Made by a program: the position numbers and the translations under genes. From NCBI GenBank assembly GCA_036677145.1, contig JAKFFF010000111.1:12489-76488 (forward strand): DNA of 64,000 bases, written 5' to 3'. Source of the stretch: CADEED01 sp036677145. Its GTDB lineage: Bacteria > Pseudomonadota > Gammaproteobacteria > Steroidobacterales > Steroidobacteraceae. Positions 27,543 through 35,906 of this stretch are shown one piece after another. Positions within the stretch are counted from its first letter, which is position 1; every line of letters begins with the position of its first letter. A model generated the notes under the pieces. The model was not told the origin of the DNA. It ran no database searches and saw nothing but the letters and a program-made list of their open reading frames with translations.

Positions 27543-27557
27543 GGAAGTAGTCTGGCC

Positions 27558-28439
27558 TCAGCCGAACCGCCCGGTGATGTAGTCCTCGGTCAGCTTGTGC
27601 CGCGGGTTCGTGAAGATGCGGTCCGTCTCACCCACCTCGATGAGGTCCCCGAGATGGAAGTACGCCGTGCGCTGTGAAACACGCGCCGCCTGCTGCATGG
27701 AATGCGTCACGATCACCATGGCGTAGCTCTGGCGCAGCTCTTCCATCAGGTCCTCGATGCGGGCGGTCGCGATCGGATCGAGCGCCGAGCACGGCTCATC
27801 CATGAGGATCACTTCCGGGTTCACGGCAATGGTCCTGGCGATGCACAGCCGCTGCTGCTGGCCGCCGGACAGCGACGTGCCCGGCTGCTGCAGGCGATCT
27901 TTCACTTCGTCCCACAAGCCCGCGCGCTGCAGCGAGTTGTGCACGATTTCGTCGAGTTCGACGCGATCGCCGGCCAGGCCGTGAATGCGCGGGCCGTAGG
28001 CGACGTTTTCGTAAATGGATTTGGGAAACGGATTCGGCTTCTGGAACACCATGCCGACACGCGCGCGCAGCTGCACGACGTCCTGCTTCTTGTCGTGGAT
28101 GTCCTTGCCGTCGAGCAGGATCGAGCCCTCCACGCGCGCGCCCGCGATGGTGTCGTTCATCCGGTTGAGACAGCGCAGGAAAGTGGACTTGCCACATCCC
28201 GATGGACCGATCATCGCGAGCACCTGGTTCTTCGCGATGTCGATGCCGACTTTCTTGATGGCGTGTTTCTCGCCGTAATACACGTCGACGTCGCGGCAGC
28301 TGAAGATCGGGTCGTCGACCACGATGTTGCCCACGGTCTTGCCCGCCTCGATCGGCGGCTGCAATGAAACCGGTTCGGACGTGCGCCCGCCCGGCTTCAG
28401 ATTGATGCCGGCACGTTCCACTTGCACTGCACTTTCCAT
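27558..28439 (-). CDS. pstB: Phosphate import ATP-binding protein PstB
   Basis: The ATPase of the high-affinity phosphate ABC importer, 293 residues. Walker A is GPSGCGKSTFLRC, the signature LSGGQQQRLCIAR and Walker B VILMDEPCSALDP. The PstB-typical segments LNRMNDTIAGARVEGSILLD and QKPNPFPKSIYENVAYGPRI are present. It carries an N-terminal extension of about 45 residues before the ABC domain. It is 4 bp after pstA. Confidence 0.96.
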   Translation of the reverse strand: MESAVQVERAGINLKPGGRTSEPVSLQPPIEAGKTVGNIVVDDPIFSCRDVDVYYGEKHAIKKVGIDIAKNQVLAMIGPSGCGKSTFLRCLNRMNDTIAGARVEGSILLDGKDIHDKKQDVVQLRARVGMVFQKPNPFPKSIYENVAYGPRIHGLAGDRVELDEIVHNSLQRAGLWDEVKDRLQQPGTSLSGGQQQRLCIARTIAVNPEVILMDEPCSALDPIATARIEDLMEELRQSYAMVIVTHSMQQAARVSQRTAYFHLGDLIEVGETDRIFTNPRHKLTEDYITGRFG

Positions 28440-28443
28440 ACTG

Positions 28444-29751
28444 TCACCACCGACGTTCGAAACGTTTGCGAAGAATGACCGCCGTCGTGTTCATCACCAC
28501 GAGGAAGGCCAGGAGGACGATGATCGCGCCCGAGGTTTTCTCGACGAAGCCGCGCTCGGGAGAATCGGACCAGAGGAACACCTGCACGGGCAGCGCTGTC
28601 GCCGAATCCGTGAATCCTGAGGGAATGTCGACGATGAACGCGACCATGCCGATCATGAGCAGCGGCGCGGATTCTCCGAGCGCGCGCGCCATGCCGATGA
28701 TGGTGCCCGTGAGCATCCCGGGCATCGCGAGCGGCAACACATGGTGCGTCACGGTCTGGATCTTCGAGGCGCCCATGCCGAGCGCCGCCTCGCGGATCGA
28801 CGGCGGCACGGCCTTCAGCGCCGCGCGCGACGCGATGATGATGGTCGGCAATGTCAGCAACGTCAGCACCATCGCGCCGACCAGCGGCGCGGAACGTGGC
28901 AAACCGAAGAATCCGATGAACACCGCCAGGCCCAGCAGGCCGAAGACGATCGAGGGCACCGCCGCCAGATTGTTGATGTTCACCTCGATGAGATCCGTCC
29001 AGCGATTGCGGCGCGCGAATTCCTCGAGGTAGATAGCCGTGGCGACGCCGATCGGGAACGACAGCAGCAGCGTGAGCAGCAGCATGAGGAACGATCCGAC
29101 CACCGCGCCCCAGATGCCGGCCTTCTCTGGCTCGCGCGAATCGCCGCCGGTGACGAAGATCTTGTTGAACTTGAGGTCGAGCGCGCCGTCGGCGGCGAGC
29201 TGGTCCGCCCAGTCGAGCTGCTGATCCGACAGCGGCCGCTCGTCTTCCGGCAACGCGCGATCGATGTGGCCCTTGCGCAGGATGTCGACCGCGTCGCTCG
29301 CCAGCAGCCAGCGGTCCGCGGTCGTGCCGATCAGCGCCGGATTCGCGGCGACCTCGTGCTGCAGATCGAACGCGGCGCTGCCGCTCACGAGCCGCGTCAG
29401 TTCGCGCGTGGCCACGCGGCCTTCGACCTGGGGGAAACGCGCCTTGAGCGCGGCGCGGATCAGCGACTGGTAATCCGCCGAGTGCAGGTCGTCCACCCGG
29501 CGCGTGCCGGCCGGATCGATGACCTGCGGATCGAAGTAGATAGACAGGCGGATCTGCGTCTGCTGGAACGCGCCGATGCCGTTCGAGAAGATCACGAAGA
29601 ACAGGTAGACGAGGAAGGCCATGCCGGCAGTCACCGCGGCGAAACCGTACGCCCGGAAGCGGCGCTCCGCCCAGTAGCGACGGCGCAGGCTCGCGGCGAC
29701 GATCGCCTGGGTTTCCTGCGGGGTCTTGCGCGGTTTATTCGTATTGTTCAC
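28444..29751 (-). CDS. pstA: Phosphate ABC transporter permease PstA
   Basis: An inner-membrane permease of the Pst importer, 435 residues, longer than E. coli PstA (about 296) because of a soluble region (about residues 65-210) between the first and second membrane helices. The MetI-like core follows, with VPSIVFGLLGLAVFIGFFG and the EAA-type loop ALGMGASKIQTVTHHVLP. It overlaps pstC by 17 bp. Long PstA/PstC forms are known in other proteobacteria such as Pseudomonas. It contains two CTATCTAC octamers on the sense strand. Confidence 0.94.
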   Translation of the reverse strand: MNNTNKPRKTPQETQAIVAASLRRRYWAERRFRAYGFAAVTAGMAFLVYLFFVIFSNGIGAFQQTQIRLSIYFDPQVIDPAGTRRVDDLHSADYQSLIRAALKARFPQVEGRVATRELTRLVSGSAAFDLQHEVAANPALIGTTADRWLLASDAVDILRKGHIDRALPEDERPLSDQQLDWADQLAADGALDLKFNKIFVTGGDSREPEKAGIWGAVVGSFLMLLLTLLLSFPIGVATAIYLEEFARRNRWTDLIEVNINNLAAVPSIVFGLLGLAVFIGFFGLPRSAPLVGAMVLTLLTLPTIIIASRAALKAVPPSIREAALGMGASKIQTVTHHVLPLAMPGMLTGTIIGMARALGESAPLLMIGMVAFIVDIPSGFTDSATALPVQVFLWSDSPERGFVEKTSGAIIVLLAFLVVMNTTAVILRKRFERRW

Positions 29752-31123
29752 GGTATTTCCGGACGATGTGCAGCGCCAGGACGTTGAGCGCGAGAGTCAC
29801 CAGGAACAACACGAGCCCGAGCGCGAAGGCGGCGAGCGTCTTGGGGCTGTCGAACTCCTGGTCGCCCACCAGCAAGGTGACGATCTGCACGGTGACCGTG
29901 GTCACCGCTTCGAGTGGATTGATGGTGAGGTTCGCGGCCAGGCCCGCCGCCATCACGACGATCATTGTCTCGCCGATGGCGCGCGATACGGCGAGCAACA
30001 CGCCGCCGACGATGCCGGGCAGCGCCGCGCGCATCACCACCTGCTTGATGGTTTCGGAGCGGGTGGCGCCGAGCGCGTACGCGCCATCACGCAGCGACTG
30101 CGGCACGGCGCTGATCATGTCGTCGGCCAGCGAGGACACGAACGGGATGATCATGATGCCCATCACGAGTCCCGCGGCGAGCGCGCTCTCGGAGGCGACG
30201 TCGAGCCCGATGCCCTCTCCCCAGCCGCGTAACGCGGGCCCGATGGTCAGCGCCGCGAAGAATCCGTACACGACGGTCGGCACACCGGCGAGCACCTCGA
30301 GCAGCGGCTTCGCCCAGGTGCGGAATTGCGGGTGCGCGTATTCGGCCAGGTAGATAGCCGAGAACAGGCCGATGGGCACGGAGATCAACATCGCGATCAG
30401 CGAGATCAGCAGCGTGCCGGCGAACAGCGGCACCGCGCCGAAGGAGCCGGACGATCCCACCTGGTCGGCGCGGATGGCCATCTGCGGGCTCCACGACGTG
30501 CCGAACAGGAAGTCGAACGGCGAGATGATCGAGAAGAAGCGGAACGCCTCGAAGGCGACCGAGGCCACGATGCCGATGGTCGTGAAGACCGCGATCGTCG
30601 AGCAGCCGATCAGCAGCCACTCGATGACGCGCTCGACTCCGTTGCGGGCGCGAACCTCGGGAGAGATGCGCGAGCGCACGATCAGCACCGCGGCAATCGC
30701 CATGATGAAGACCAGCACCGTCAGCGCCATGCGGCTGATTCCGCGCAGCTTCAGGTATTCAGCGGCCGCACCGCGCACCGCCTCGCTGACGCTCGCGGCC
30801 GGCACGTTGCCCGCCACGAGATTCCGGACATCGTTGAGCACCAGCGACAGCTCGTTGCCCGGGAGTGACTTCACTCCCGCGGGCAGCTGATCGGTCACCA
30901 GCCGCAGGATGATCGTGTCCTGGAATGCGAGCCACGCCCCGATGACGCCGAGCGCGGGCAATGCGCACCACAACGCGGTCATCAGGCCATAGTGGCTCGG
31001 CAGGGAATGCAGGTGGCGGATACCGCGGCTGCCGCCGACGACGGCCAGCGAGCGCGATTTGCCGATCCAGAAGGCGCCCACCGACAGGAGGGTCAACGCA
31101 ATGAGTAAGGCCGCCGGTGTCAT
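29735..31123 (-). CDS. pstC: Phosphate ABC transporter permease PstC
   Basis: The second Pst permease, 462 residues. A first membrane helix, a periplasmic insert (about residues 70-135) and then a MetI-like transmembrane domain are visible. Diagnostic segments are LFGTSWSPQMAIRADQVGS, VLAGVPTVVYGFFAALTIGP and the EAA loop YALGATRSETIKQVVMRAAL. The spacing to the porin gene (166 bp) is filled by two GGGGACAG palindromes, so coupling to pstS-porin may be weakened. No strong Shine-Dalgarno precedes its ATG. Confidence 0.94.
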   Translation of the reverse strand: MTPAALLIALTLLSVGAFWIGKSRSLAVVGGSRGIRHLHSLPSHYGLMTALWCALPALGVIGAWLAFQDTIILRLVTDQLPAGVKSLPGNELSLVLNDVRNLVAGNVPAASVSEAVRGAAAEYLKLRGISRMALTVLVFIMAIAAVLIVRSRISPEVRARNGVERVIEWLLIGCSTIAVFTTIGIVASVAFEAFRFFSIISPFDFLFGTSWSPQMAIRADQVGSSGSFGAVPLFAGTLLISLIAMLISVPIGLFSAIYLAEYAHPQFRTWAKPLLEVLAGVPTVVYGFFAALTIGPALRGWGEGIGLDVASESALAAGLVMGIMIIPFVSSLADDMISAVPQSLRDGAYALGATRSETIKQVVMRAALPGIVGGVLLAVSRAIGETMIVVMAAGLAANLTINPLEAVTTVTVQIVTLLVGDQEFDSPKTLAAFALGLVLFLVTLALNVLALHIVRKYREQYE

Positions 31124-31154
31124 GTCATTTGGTTTCGTGTGCCGTGGGCGGAAT

Positions 31155-31179
31155 GGGGACAGATTTCAGATCTGTCCCC
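31155..31179. repeat. GGGGACAGAT palindromic element
   Basis: A perfect inverted repeat of 10-bp arms (GGGGACAGAT and ATCTGTCCCC) with a 5-nt loop, within the pstC-porin gap. It starts exactly 100 bp before the next copy at 31255 and forms a BIME-like pair with it. Confidence 0.75.
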
Positions 31180-31254
31180 GCGCGTGTTGTGCCCGCATGT
31201 TTAACGCGGGTTTGTTACAGCTTCGTGAAATGCCGGAACTGGCGCTGCGGCAAG

Positions 31255-31279
31255 GGGGACAGACTTGCAGTCTGTCCCC
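31255..31279. repeat. GGGGACAGACT palindromic element
   Basis: A perfect inverted repeat of 11-bp arms (GGGGACAGACT and AGTCTGTCCCC) with a 3-nt loop, 10 bp after the porin stop codon in the direction of transcription. As RNA it would make a stable stem-loop without a T-run, so it is more likely to stabilise the transcript or attenuate it than to end it fully. Confidence 0.75.
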
Positions 31280-31289
31280 GGCCGGCCGT

Positions 31290-32666
31290 TCAGAACCGGA
31301 AGTTCAGATCCAGCTGCAACCGCTTGTATTCACGATCTGTGACGCCGGTAATGACGCGGGTGTCATACGGCGCGGGAGTCGTCTCGTTGAACACGGTCAC
31401 GCTCTGCGGAACATCATTCGACAGCTCGTTCATGAACAGCGTGGCGTTGATGGTCCAGTTGCGGGCGACCGTGTAGCCGCCGCGCAGCACGAAGCCATCG
31501 GCGTCCGTGTTGCCGTCACCGAAGTCCGAGTCGATGAGCTGACCGAACAGCGCGTCTTTCTCGACTTGCTGCCACAACACGCCGAACTCCCAGGTGCCGG
31601 CGGCGGCACTCGCGGCGCCGTAGCTGATGCCGGCCGCGAGCGCCGTATCGAGTTTCTCACCGGCCACCGGGTTCACTTCGGCTTCCGTGTTCTTCGCGTA
31701 GTCGGCGAAGAAACGCAGCGGACGGCCACCGACAGTCGCCGTCAGGTCACCGAAGACGTTGATGATGTCGTAGTCGGACAACGCGCAGGCGACGCCGGCG
31801 CCAAGCGTGCGATTGCACACCGCGGCGCTGGTGGTCGTCGTATTGCCGAACGAACTGCCGCCGAAGAACGGGTTGTAGCCCTGCACTCCGTCGAAATTCA
31901 GATACGTGCCCGCCACCGTCAGACGCACCGAATCCGAGAACGGAATACGGTAGCCGAGCTGCGCGCCGTACATGACCGAGTCGGTATTGGTGCCGGTGGT
32001 CACGTTGCTGAACGACAGCGCGCGTTCCGCGAGCCAGTCGTAGAACACGGCGCCGAAGAAGTTGCCCTTCGAATAGTTGAATGCGATGCCTTCGGGGTTG
32101 ACGTCGCCGTCGAAGAACAGGCTCGGGCTGCGCGTCCAGGCGTAACGCTGCTTGCCGGCGGTGATGCGCGTGTCGGCGTTCGGCGCCCAGGTCACGTAGG
32201 CGAGATCGAGCTCGAAGTCCTTGCGTGAATTCTGGTCGGTGAGCGTCTGGTTCGACGAACGCGGATCCGTACCACCAGTTGCGATGCCGATCACGCCGGT
32301 GATGGTGTCGTTCACCCGGTAGTTGGCGTTGAGGCGCGCGCGCACGCGGTCACGGTTGCGGTTCCGATCGACGTACTGCACGTCGAAGGATTCATTGCGA
32401 TATCGGATGTCGCCCGCGAAGGACAGCCGCGATTTTTCCTGCGCGACAACGTCGGCGGTGCGATCGGCCGTGGCTTGCGCCTCGTCGACCGTCTTCTTCG
32501 TCTGTGTCTGCGCCTTCTCGAGTGTCTCGATCTTGGCCGAGAGCGCGGCGAGCTGCGCCTTGAGCGCCTCGATGTCGGCGTTCTGCGCGAGCGCGGTCGA
32601 GGGCGCGAGGCCCGCGGCACCGGCCAGCACGGATGCAACGGCGAGGGAAAGTAATTTGCGAGTCAT
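31290..32666 (-). CDS. Predicted outer-membrane porin within the pst operon
   Basis: A 458-residue beta-barrel protein. A signal peptide (SVLAGAAGLAPSTALAQ) is followed by a short coiled coil (IEALKAQLAALSAKIETLEK) as in trimeric porins. Alternating-hydrophobicity strands continue to the C-terminal Phe (LQLDLNFRF), a BAM recognition signal. It resembles the putative porin family (Porin_5-like). Its place between pstS and pstC suggests it lets phosphate cross the outer membrane under limitation, by analogy with OprP/OprO; this is inference. The start is the ATG at 32666; a TTG at 32678 would add four residues. Confidence 0.88.
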   Translation of the reverse strand: MTRKLLSLAVASVLAGAAGLAPSTALAQNADIEALKAQLAALSAKIETLEKAQTQTKKTVDEAQATADRTADVVAQEKSRLSFAGDIRYRNESFDVQYVDRNRNRDRVRARLNANYRVNDTITGVIGIATGGTDPRSSNQTLTDQNSRKDFELDLAYVTWAPNADTRITAGKQRYAWTRSPSLFFDGDVNPEGIAFNYSKGNFFGAVFYDWLAERALSFSNVTTGTNTDSVMYGAQLGYRIPFSDSVRLTVAGTYLNFDGVQGYNPFFGGSSFGNTTTTSAAVCNRTLGAGVACALSDYDIINVFGDLTATVGGRPLRFFADYAKNTEAEVNPVAGEKLDTALAAGISYGAASAAAGTWEFGVLWQQVEKDALFGQLIDSDFGDGNTDADGFVLRGGYTVARNWTINATLFMNELSNDVPQSVTVFNETTPAPYDTRVITGVTDREYKRLQLDLNFRF

Positions 32667-32714
32667 TTTGTTTTCCAATCTATGGGAGTGTGGTTTGTCT
32701 GGTGCATGTGGTTA

Positions 32715-32745
32715 CGCGGCGCGAAGATCCCTTCCCCGCGCCGCG
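32715..32745 (-). promoter_or_regulatory. GC-rich stem-loop between pstS and the porin gene
   Basis: A 9-bp perfect stem (32715-32723 with 32737-32745) and a 13-nt loop begin 7 bp after the pstS stop codon. There is no T-run. Such hairpins after binding-protein genes often stabilise the upstream mRNA and raise the binding protein over the membrane parts. Confidence 0.5.
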
Positions 32746-32752
32746 CGACTCA

Positions 32753-33805
32753 TCACAACTTCAGCGGCTTCAGCGCGACGGCGTCGGCGCGGATCCTGGC
32801 GGCCTCGGCCTTCGAAGGCGGGATCAGTCCTTTGTCCGCGAGATAACCTTCCTCGCCGAGCGCTTTTTCACTGGTGTACTCGGCGACGAACTCGCTGATG
32901 CCCGGAATCACGCCGACGTGCTGCTTCTTCACATAGATGAACAGCGGCCGAGAAGCGGGAAATTTGCTCGAGGCGATGGTCTCGAAAGTGGGCGCTACAC
33001 CGTCAATCCTGGCGCCCTTGAGCTTGTCGAAATTTTCCTCGAGGAAGCTGAAGCCGAAGATCCCGACCGCGTCCTTGTTGGCGACGAGCTTCTGGACGAT
33101 GAGATTGTCGTTCTCACCGGCTTCGACGTACGCGCCGTCTTCTCGAATCGTGTCGCAGGCGCGCTTGAAGCGCGGTTCATCCTGGCTGCGCAGGTTGTTC
33201 AACCACGCGAACGTCCGGCAACCCGCCTGCATGTACAACTCGACGAACGAGTCGCGAGTGCCGGAGGTCGGCGGCGGGCCGAGCGCCTCGATCTTGACCG
33301 CGGGCAGGCTCTTGTTCACGTCCTTCCAGGTGACGAAAGGATTCGGAATGAGGTTGTTCGGGTTGGCCGGGTCCGGAACGTTTTTCGCCAGCGCGAGGTA
33401 AACGTCGCGGCGCGTCAGCGGCAAGTCTGCGCCGGCTTTGCTATGCGCAATGACCAGGCCGTCGTAGCCGACCATCACTTCGATGACTTCCTTCACACCA
33501 TTTTTCTGGCATGTCGAAAGCTCGTTGGCGTTCATACGGCGCGATGCATTCGCGATATCGGGGTACTGCGGACCAACCCCATTGCAGAACAGCTTGATGC
33601 CGCCGCCGGTGCCCGTGCTCTCGACCTTCGGGGTCTTGAACTTGCCCGCCCGGCCGAACTGCTCGGCGACGGTGGTGGTGAACGGATAGACGGTGGATGA
33701 ACCGACGATGGTGATGGAATCGCGCGCCGACTGGGCATGGGCAGTGGCGCCCAGGGTGCAAACAATGGCGGTCGCGAGGGAAGAAGCGAGGATCTTGCGG
33801 GTCAC
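32753..33805 (-). CDS. pstS: Periplasmic phosphate-binding protein PstS
   Basis: The substrate-binding protein of the Pst importer, 350 residues. A signal peptide (SSLATAIVCTLGATAHAQ) precedes the phosphate-binding fold. The conserved N-terminal loop ITIVGSSTVYPF and the TSGTRDSFVELY segment contact phosphate. GYDGLVIAHSKAG matches the SphX/PstS subfamily. It starts with GTG at 33805, 8 nt after CGGAGG. It is the first gene of the pst operon; a compound inverted repeat lies just upstream, and no convincing Pho box was seen there. Confidence 0.94.
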   Translation of the reverse strand: MTRKILASSLATAIVCTLGATAHAQSARDSITIVGSSTVYPFTTTVAEQFGRAGKFKTPKVESTGTGGGIKLFCNGVGPQYPDIANASRRMNANELSTCQKNGVKEVIEVMVGYDGLVIAHSKAGADLPLTRRDVYLALAKNVPDPANPNNLIPNPFVTWKDVNKSLPAVKIEALGPPPTSGTRDSFVELYMQAGCRTFAWLNNLRSQDEPRFKRACDTIREDGAYVEAGENDNLIVQKLVANKDAVGIFGFSFLEENFDKLKGARIDGVAPTFETIASSKFPASRPLFIYVKKQHVGVIPGISEFVAEYTSEKALGEEGYLADKGLIPPSKAEAARIRADAVALKPLKL

Positions 33806-33851
33806 GTGTGTAGCCTCCGGTTGTGACGCGCCGCAATTTATGACTCCAAGG

Positions 33852-33978
33852 TTTCAGGATGATGAAATGGGGACATTCCTCATTTCCTAGAAAAAGGGGA
33901 CGCGCCTGCAGCAGGCACGTCCCCTTTTTCCCGCGCGCGCGGGGAAATGAGGAATGTCCCCATTTCATCTTCCTGAAA
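33852..33978. repeat. Nested compound inverted repeat (GGGGACATTCC outer arms)
   Basis: Outer arms 33852-33887 and 33943-33978 are complementary over 36 nt with one mismatch and share the 19-nt core GGGGACATTCCTCATTTCC with the repeat at 25267-25370. Inside lies a second hairpin, a 12-bp stem AAAAAGGGGACG (33891-33902) with 33918-33929, enclosing a GCCTGC/GCAGGC palindrome. It occupies the divergent pstS/dapE region. Confidence 0.85.
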
Positions 33979-33987
33979 CAAAACTCC

Positions 33988-34016
33988 TTGCTGCGCAGGT
34001 CCGCGTTCCGTATAAC
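33988..34016 (+). promoter_or_regulatory. Predicted sigma-70 promoter of dapE
   Basis: TTGCTG and TATAAC are separated by exactly 17 bp. The expected start site, 34022-34024, is at or within 3 nt of the dapE ATG at 34025. No Shine-Dalgarno lies between, so the mRNA may be leaderless. Confidence 0.55.
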
Positions 34017-34024
34017 GCGCACCG

Positions 34025-35152
34025 ATGTCAGCGACCGTCGACCTCACCCTCGATCTCATCTCGCGCAACTCCGTCACCCCTGCCGACCAGGGCTGCCAGG
34101 AAGTCATGACCCGTCGTCTGGCCGGCGCGGGCTTCGACATCGAAAACCTGCGCTACGGGAACGTGGACAATTTCTGGGCAACGCGCGGCAGCGGCGGCCC
34201 GGTGCTGTGTTTCGCGGGCCATACCGACGTGGTCCCCACCGGCCCGCTGGAAGAATGGCGCAGCGACCCGTTCAAGCCGGCCGTGCGCGACGGCCTGCTA
34301 TTTGGCCGCGGCGCGGCCGACATGAAAAGCGCGCTCGCCGCCATGGTGACGGCCACCGAAGATTTCGTGAAGGCGCATCCGAAACACAAGGGCACCATCG
34401 CGTACCTGATCACCAGCGACGAGGAAGGCCCCTCGGTCGACGGCACCAAAAGAGTGGTCGAAACACTGCGCGAGCGCGGCCAGAAGATCGACTGGTGCAT
34501 CGTGGGTGAACCGTCGAGCGAGAAAGCGCTGGGCGACACCATCAAGATCGGCCGGCGCGGCTCGCTGTCGGGCCGGCTCACGGTGCATGGCGTGCAGGGC
34601 CACATCGCCTATCCACAGCTCGCGGAAAACCCCGTACATACCTTCGCGCCCGCGCTGGCGGAACTCACCACGCGCACCTGGGACCAGGGCAACGAACACT
34701 TCCAGCCCACCAGCTTCCAGATCTCGAATTTCAACGCGGGCACCGGCGCCCCGAACGTCATCCCGGGCGAGCTCAAGGCACGCTTCAACCTGCGTTATTC
34801 GCCGGTTCAGACCATCAGCGGGCTGAAAGACACCGTCGAGGGAATCCTCAAGAAACACGGCGTGCGTTACACGCTGGAGTGGTACGTGTCGGGCGAACCG
34901 TTCTACACCGCGCCCGGCGCTTTGTCGGAAGGCGTTACCCGCGCGATCCACGCCGAGACCGGCTTGAAGACGAAGTTCTCGACCGGCGGCGGCACCTCCG
35001 ACGGCCGTTTCATCGCGACGCTGGGCGCGCAGGTGGTCGAACTCGGCGTCATCAATGCGACCATCCACAAGGTCAATGAAAGCGTGAACGTCGACGACAT
35101 CGATCGACTGCACCGCATCTACTTGAATGCCTTGAAGGAAATGCTCGCCTGA
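34025..35152 (+). CDS. dapE: Succinyl-diaminopimelate desuccinylase
   Basis: A dinuclear zinc M20-family hydrolase (375 residues) that releases LL-diaminopimelate from its N-succinyl form, after DapD and DapC. Metal ligands are visible in VLCFAGHTDVVPTGP (His) and FGRGAADMKSAL (Asp), with the catalytic pair SDEEGPS (Glu-Glu). The dimerisation domain occupies about residues 180-290. The C-terminal metal His lies in the NATIHKVNE segment. It is unlinked to dapCD, about 14 kb away. No Shine-Dalgarno precedes the ATG. Confidence 0.96.
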   Translation: MSATVDLTLDLISRNSVTPADQGCQEVMTRRLAGAGFDIENLRYGNVDNFWATRGSGGPVLCFAGHTDVVPTGPLEEWRSDPFKPAVRDGLLFGRGAADMKSALAAMVTATEDFVKAHPKHKGTIAYLITSDEEGPSVDGTKRVVETLRERGQKIDWCIVGEPSSEKALGDTIKIGRRGSLSGRLTVHGVQGHIAYPQLAENPVHTFAPALAELTTRTWDQGNEHFQPTSFQISNFNAGTGAPNVIPGELKARFNLRYSPVQTISGLKDTVEGILKKHGVRYTLEWYVSGEPFYTAPGALSEGVTRAIHAETGLKTKFSTGGGTSDGRFIATLGAQVVELGVINATIHKVNESVNVDDIDRLHRIYLNALKEMLA

Positions 35153-35192
35153 GCCCCTGCCCGCGCTGTCGATGATGCATTTGTGACAGCGA

Positions 35193-35235
35193 CCCGCCGA
35201 CCCACTAAACTCCGCGTCGCAAATTAGGTCGGCGG
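35193..35235 (+). promoter_or_regulatory. Inverted repeat covering the Shine-Dalgarno of the DUF47 gene
   Basis: CCGCCGACC (35193-35201) is the exact complement of GGTCGGCGG (35227-35235), which includes the likely Shine-Dalgarno GGCGGA ahead of the ATG at 35245. If both arms are transcribed the ribosome site would be paired. A separate 7-bp stem (35163-35169 with 35184-35190) lies just upstream. Confidence 0.35.
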
Positions 35236-35244
35236 ACAACACGA

Positions 35245-35886
35245 ATGAATTTCATAGCGCGCCTGATGCCTCGAGAGGGGCGATTCTTCAGCCTCTTCGA
35301 TGGTCACGCCAAGCTCATCGTCGAAGGCGCAATCGCCCTTGCTGACGTACTGCGTAACTACGAGAACCAGAAGGACCGCGAGACGGGCATCAAGGTGATC
35401 GAGGACGCGGAACACGCCGCGGACCGCATCACACACGACACCGTCCAGCTCCTGCACACGACCTTCATCACGCCGTTCGACCGTGATGACATCCATCGGC
35501 TGATCTCGCGCATGGACGACGTGCTCGACCTCATCCAGGACACCGCCGAGTCCCTGGTCCTCTACGACATCCAGCGCGTTACACCCGAAGCGACCCAATT
35601 GTCCGAGTTGCTGCTGCGCTGCGCGGAGCGCGTGCAGTCGGCAGTTGGCTTGATGGCGTCCATGGCTGACGCACCGGCGATCCTCAAGATCTGCCAGGAG
35701 ATCGACCGGCTCGAGTCCGAGGCGGACAAGGTGATGCGCAGCGCGATTTCCGAGCTGTTCCGCCATGAAGCCGATGTACGCCAGCTCATCAAGCTCAAGG
35801 CGGTGTACGAGGCGCTGGAGTCGGCCACCGACAAGTGCCAGGACGTGGCAAACGTGATCGAAAGCGTCGTGCTCGAGAACGCGTAA
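35245..35886 (+). CDS. DUF47 (PhoU-like, TIGR00153) Pit accessory protein
   Basis: A 213-residue all-helical protein of the PhoU_div/DUF47 family. Its characteristic segments are REGRFFSLFDGHAKLIVEGA and HTTFITPFDRDDIHRLISRM. The family is usually encoded directly before a Pit transporter and is thought to regulate it, much as PhoU regulates Pst. Here it precedes pit by 20 bp, which supports that role. It is one of three PhoU-related proteins in this window. Confidence 0.9.
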   Translation: MNFIARLMPREGRFFSLFDGHAKLIVEGAIALADVLRNYENQKDRETGIKVIEDAEHAADRITHDTVQLLHTTFITPFDRDDIHRLISRMDDVLDLIQDTAESLVLYDIQRVTPEATQLSELLLRCAERVQSAVGLMASMADAPAILKICQEIDRLESEADKVMRSAISELFRHEADVRQLIKLKAVYEALESATDKCQDVANVIESVVLENA

Positions 35887-35906
35887 GCGCGTCCGGCACT
35901 CTACGC

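Noticed and set aside
33806..33851. A Pho box before pstS
   Set aside because: GAGTCAT and a GTCAC half-site are present but spaced 17 bp apart, not at 11-bp multiples.
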